From JACMJP01 sp046160675 (GTDB lineage Bacteria; Bacteroidota; Bacteroidia; Chitinophagales; BACL12), in assembly GCA_046160675.1 (NCBI GenBank), contig JBJXHH010000115.1, forward strand, positions 1-19,896: a stretch of 19,896 nt of DNA, in the 5' to 3' direction. The stretch's first letter is position 1; each line of letters begins with the position of its first letter. Both the position numbers and the translations under genes were made by a program. The notes under the pieces are model-generated. The model did no database searches and was not told the DNA's origin. It saw only the letters and a program-made list of their open reading frames with translations. This document shows positions 16,897 to 19,896 of this stretch, one piece after another.

Positions 16897-17083
16897 GTTT
16901 TTTTATTTTATGATTTGTGGTTTTGTTTATAAATTCTTTCTTTTTTTTATCCTCAAACAACATTCTTACACCCGGTCCAATATCATCTTCCCATTGACCG
17001 TCTTTTACAGCCCATATAAATGCAAAGAGAAACCCCAACGCTACAAGCACACTACACCCAATGAGTAAAAAAAGCACATCCAT
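16862..17083 (-). CDS. ccoS: CcoS, cbb3 oxidase maturation protein
   Basis: A 73-residue protein with one N-terminal membrane helix (about 4-25) followed by the CcoS signature AFIWAVKDGQWEDD (21-34) and VRMLFED (39-45). In Rhodobacter CcoS is required for inserting haem and copper into the catalytic subunit. The tail after residue 46 is Lys-rich, longer than the core of the family, and overlaps the ccoNO start by 35 bp, so the two are translationally coupled. It is preceded by an 80-bp gap after ccoI that holds a putative operator, so expression may start here as well as at ccoI. Confidence 0.93.
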   Translation of the reverse strand: MDVLFLLIGCSVLVALGFLFAFIWAVKDGQWEDDIGPGVRMLFEDKKKKEFINKTTNHKIKKHDEYSNGEIQL

Positions 17084-17143
17084 AATCAGCCGCTAAATTC
17101 TGGGTGTACACTATTTTTGAAAGTGATGTGCCTCAAAGCTGTT

Positions 17144-17159
17144 GGTGATATTTGTCACC
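17144..17159. promoter_or_regulatory. Putative CRP/FNR-family operator in the ccoI-ccoS gap
   Basis: The minus strand reads GGTGACAAATATCACC: 5-bp arms GGTGA/TCACC around 6 nt, the spacing of CRP/FNR-family sites (GTGA-N6-TCAC; FNR core TGA-N6-TCA). It lies between the ccoI stop and ccoS, centred 68 bp before the ccoS ATG. A terminator is unlikely: short arms and no T-tract after it. No good -7 box is seen downstream. Confidence 0.5.
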
Positions 17160-17163
17160 GTTT

Positions 17164-19584
17164 TTATGAAATAGTTAGCTTACCAGGTAGCTTTTTACTG
17201 AATAAAGCAGTTCCACCTGATGTTATAATTAGTATACTGATAGTGCTTGCAGGCATAAGAACTGCAGCGATCATTGGTGAGAGTTCCCCTTGAAGGGCAA
17301 AATATAAACCAATACCATTATACACAATCGAAAAAATAAGACTAGCAAAAATGATATTTCTCACCCACTTAGAATACAACAAAATTTTATCCAACCCGGA
17401 AATATGTTCTCTTCTAATGATGATATCAGATGCCGGGGAAAAGTAATTTGCATCTGCTGATACTGCTACTCCTACTTCGCTTTTCAATAAGGCACCTGCA
17501 TCATTCAAGCCATCTCCCACCATCATTACTTTTTCGCCATGCTGCTGTTTTTCTTTTACAAAATCAATTTTACGAAACGGGGTAGCTTGATACTCCTGTG
17601 CCTGTAAACCAAAAAGAGAATCCAGTTTTTGCTTTTCACCATCGCTATCGCCTGACAAAAGAAAGATTTTATATTTCTGTTGCAAACTTCTGATAACATC
17701 TTTTATCCGGGTTGGAAATTTTGTTTTAAAGGTGAAATATCCTTTCACCTTCCCGTCCACAGAAACATAACTCCCTGCACTTACCTCTTTGTTGGCGCCA
17801 ACATACTTCGCTGCACCTATCAATACAATTTTATCTTTCACATAACCTCCAATACCCAATCCTGGTTTTTCTACCACATCTTTTACATCAAACAACACAT
17901 CACAGCATAAGTATTTTGTTATTGCTTTGCTATAAGGGTGCTGAGAATGATTCGTAATTGATGCAATCTCTTGTTTCAATTCCTCAGTGAGTTCTGAGCC
18001 CGAAAATTCTACTTCAAAATTTTGGGCATCTGTAATAGTTCCGGTTTTGTCAAAAATGATGGTAGTGATGCCAGCAAGTTTATCAAACACATTTGCATTT
18101 TTTATATATACACCTACCCTGCCCAGTTTAGCAATAGCCCCTGCATTTGCAAAGGTGGATGACAATAACAAAGCACAAGGACAAGCAACTATCAGCGGGG
18201 TGATGAAGGCATCAAAGGCACGACTTTTATCTGATACCAGCCAATAGATTGCAGCGAGTGAAGCAAGAGATAGAACAATAATGGAAAAATACCTGCTTAT
18301 TTTTTGTATAAGTGTGTCCCTGTTTGATACCTCGCCTTTCATTTCAAAACGATTCCAGAGTTCTGTAAGATAACTCTGCGAAACTTCCTTCACAGCCTGC
18401 ACATCAATTAAAGCACCTATTTGCCTTCCACCAGCAAACAAAATCTCATGAGCCTGTTTTCTCACCGGTTTTGATTCGCCTGTAACAAAACTATAATCAA
18501 TCAATGCATCTCCATTTATTAAGATACTATCAGTAGGAATTAACTCTGCATTTCTAATCCGTATTTTATCTCCGGGTTTTATTTCCTGCAAGGTAACCTG
18601 CGTTTCTATTCCGTCTTGAACTTTTGCCGAAGAAAGAGGAAAGTATGACTTGTAACTTCTTTCAAAAGATAGGTACCTGTATGTTTTATCCTGCAGGTAT
18701 CTGCCTATCAACATAAAAAATACAATCCCACTCATAGAGTCAAAGTATCCATTTTCTGCTTCTATGAATACAGCATATAAACTCCGTAGGAATGTGAATA
18801 TAATCGCAAGAGCTATCGGCGCATCAATATTCAGGAAACGGTTTCTCAAACCGGCTACTGCTGAAACAAAAAACTCAGTTGCGGCATACAACAAAACCAG
18901 TAGTGAAAACAACAGGGAGAGATAATGGAACAATACATTGAGTTTACTTTCATTTATTTCCCCTCCGGCAAAATATTCGGGGAAACTGAACAACATAATG
19001 TTGCCGAAACAAAAGCCTGCAACACCTATTTTAAGTATCCGGTTATTTTTTATATTCGGTTGTGCAATGTTGTTTTCCTGTTCCAGGCTGATGTAAGGTT
19101 GATAACCAGCAGCATCAAGAAGTTCTGCAATTTCTTTTACACTTAACAGCTCACTGTTGACCGCAATCACAATCTCTTTTTTAGAAAAATCCACCCTGCT
19201 ATCCAATACACCTTTATGCAAGCGATGCAGGTTCTCAAGCAGCCAGATGCAGGAACTGCAATGTATTTGCGGCAGGGTAAAGCAGACATGCATTACATCG
19301 CCATTAGCAAACAACAGGAAGTTTTTCTTTACGTCATCCCTGTTCAGGATATCATATTTCTGCTGCGACCTGTTTTTTTGTGAAGTGCCCGGCGTTACAT
19401 CACAAGAATAATACTCCCCTAGATCGTTCTCAGCCAAGAGCTCATACACAGTTTTACAACCAAAACAACAAAAATACTTTTTCTCAGATCCTGCACCTTC
19501 TGCATAAAAAGTTTTTGACGAACAGGTTTGCCCGCAGTGTGCACAAAACACCTGCGTTCTAACATTTTCTCTCAACCTGCTCAT
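17164..19584 (-). CDS. ccoI: CcoI/FixI, copper-transporting P1B-type ATPase for cbb3 oxidase
   Basis: Pumps copper across the inner membrane for the CuB centre of the oxidase. The 806-residue protein begins with a Cys-rich segment (C14, C17, C21, C39, C40, C43) like the DUF2318/YHS-type metal-binding ends of CcoI proteins. A heavy-metal-associated domain with CSSC (109-112) follows. Then come the pump motifs: TGES 368-371, the transport-site CPC (468-470), phosphorylation Asp512 in DKTGTIT, HP (549-550), GDGLND (690-695) and a final MPAST helix. The ATG at 19584 is forced: an in-frame TGA lies 24 nt upstream with no start codon between. It is the first gene of the operon, unlike the usual proteobacterial ccoGHIS order after ccoNOQP. 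An 80-bp gap separates it from ccoS. Confidence 0.96.
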   Translation of the reverse strand: MSRLRENVRTQVFCAHCGQTCSSKTFYAEGAGSEKKYFCCFGCKTVYELLAENDLGEYYSCDVTPGTSQKNRSQQKYDILNRDDVKKNFLLFANGDVMHVCFTLPQIHCSSCIWLLENLHRLHKGVLDSRVDFSKKEIVIAVNSELLSVKEIAELLDAAGYQPYISLEQENNIAQPNIKNNRILKIGVAGFCFGNIMLFSFPEYFAGGEINESKLNVLFHYLSLLFSLLVLLYAATEFFVSAVAGLRNRFLNIDAPIALAIIFTFLRSLYAVFIEAENGYFDSMSGIVFFMLIGRYLQDKTYRYLSFERSYKSYFPLSSAKVQDGIETQVTLQEIKPGDKIRIRNAELIPTDSILINGDALIDYSFVTGESKPVRKQAHEILFAGGRQIGALIDVQAVKEVSQSYLTELWNRFEMKGEVSNRDTLIQKISRYFSIIVLSLASLAAIYWLVSDKSRAFDAFITPLIVACPCALLLSSTFANAGAIAKLGRVGVYIKNANVFDKLAGITTIIFDKTGTITDAQNFEVEFSGSELTEELKQEIASITNHSQHPYSKAITKYLCCDVLFDVKDVVEKPGLGIGGYVKDKIVLIGAAKYVGANKEVSAGSYVSVDGKVKGYFTFKTKFPTRIKDVIRSLQQKYKIFLLSGDSDGEKQKLDSLFGLQAQEYQATPFRKIDFVKEKQQHGEKVMMVGDGLNDAGALLKSEVGVAVSADANYFSPASDIIIRREHISGLDKILLYSKWVRNIIFASLIFSIVYNGIGLYFALQGELSPMIAAVLMPASTISILIITSGGTALFSKKLPGKLTIS

Positions 19585-19588
19585 GCCG

Positions 19589-19596
19589 CAAAAGTA
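19589..19596 (-). promoter_or_regulatory. -7 box of the cco operon, 4 nt before the ccoI start codon
   Basis: The minus strand reads TACTTTTG, exact TAnnTTTG, then 4 nt and the ATG. A transcript would start at about the ATG itself. No -33 TTTG is seen at normal spacing (TTTA at 18 nt), which would suit an activator-dependent promoter. Confidence 0.5.
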
Positions 19597-19618
19597 GCCT
19601 CCTCCTCAGCAGCTTAAA

Positions 19619-19634
19619 TATGATAAAAGTCACC
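19619..19634. promoter_or_regulatory. Putative CRP/FNR-family operator upstream of ccoI
   Basis: The minus strand reads GGTGACTTTTATCATA, sharing the core TGAC-N4-ATCA with the site at 17144-17159. Its centre (19626.5) is about 42 bp upstream of the ccoI start codon and of the inferred transcription start, the position typical of class II activation by CRP/FNR proteins. Confidence 0.5.
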
Positions 19635-19896
19635 AGCAGAAATAAAACAGGAACTTCTTGTAACCGGTAAGCATATTTTCTTCCTTACAAAATTATTTGC
19701 AAGGAAACCAAAGAGATAAGAACATCAGTGGTATGCTTACAGAAACAGGATTATGTTTAAAGCCAAAAAAGGTTGTGGAGTATTTACCTGCATTTCAATA
19801 CATAAATTCCCTGCTTAACTACAAATATCACATGCCTGTAATGAGTGGATAGTAACTGAATATTCATTTCAGCAAATGTTTTTTTCCAGGCTGCAT
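19635..19896. other. Right-hand end without an assignable gene
   Basis: I find no recognisable gene. On the minus strand a frame open at the window edge runs to a TAA at 19784-19786 and would encode the last 36 residues of a protein (ending GIYVLKCR); it could be the C-terminus of the next gene or chance. The stretch 19635-19783 holds nothing I recognise. Confidence 0.3.

Noticed and set aside
17112..17119. TATTTTTG box on the plus strand in the ccoI-ccoS gap
   Set aside because: It would drive transcription into the ccoI antisense strand with no gene downstream; such AT-rich matches occur by chance.
17144..17159. Reading the ccoI-ccoS palindrome as a transcription terminator
   Set aside because: The arms are only 5 bp and no T-run follows on the minus strand; the spacing suits a protein-binding site better.
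19733..19852. Plus-strand 39-codon open frame near the right edge
   Set aside because: No homology recognised, no promoter box at a sensible distance, and it overlaps another open frame on the minus strand; too short to support.

Overview
The window looks like a chromosomal segment of a Bacteroidota species, probably outside the gut Bacteroidales. Four things point there: a protein with a type IX secretion (T9SS) C-terminal sorting domain, an S46 dipeptidyl-peptidase, a fused ccoN-ccoO gene, and several -7 promoter boxes of the Bacteroidota form TAnnTTTG. There are no tRNAs, rRNAs, insertion sequences, phage genes or CRISPR arrays. Most of it is ordinary core genome.

Layout. Positions 1-2140 (minus): a periplasmic S46 peptidase of the DPP11 (Asp/Glu-specific) type, cut by the left window edge. 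2309-3535 (minus): an MFS transporter. 3614-5590 (plus): a secreted protein with a gingipain-like (C25-like) core between two Fn3-like domains and a T9SS tail, whose usual catalytic His/Cys positions look replaced. 5598-8714 (minus): a tight operon read arginase, argS, DUF1801 protein. 8784-10756 (plus), divergent from it: a fold-III PLP decarboxylase, probably arginine decarboxylase, then a NUDIX hydrolase.

10876-19584 (minus) is a complete cbb3-type (high oxygen affinity) cytochrome oxidase operon, read ccoI, ccoS, ccoNO (fused), ccoQ, ccoP, ccoG, ccoH, and a TauE/SafE-like membrane protein. CcoI supplies copper, CcoS and CcoH help assembly, CcoG is a polyferredoxin-like copper-handling protein, and CcoNO/Q/P form the enzyme. 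CcoP has one CxxCH haem site instead of the two of proteobacterial CcoP, plus extra N-terminal membrane segments.

Regulation. Two imperfect palindromes with the same core, TGAC-N4-ATCA, sit upstream of ccoI and in the ccoI-ccoS gap. They look like CRP/FNR-family operators and are the only such pair I noticed. The first is centred about 42 bp upstream of the likely ccoI transcription start. The ccoI and arginase -7 boxes end 4-5 nt before the start codon, suggesting leaderless or near-leaderless mRNAs. The arginase and decarboxylase -7 boxes lie back to back, 1 bp apart, so these two arginine-consuming directions may compete for RNA polymerase.

I see no clearly undescribed multi-gene system. 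The most worthwhile leads are the operator pair, the C25-like protein with altered catalytic positions, the arginine gene cluster, and the unassigned membrane protein ending the cco operon.
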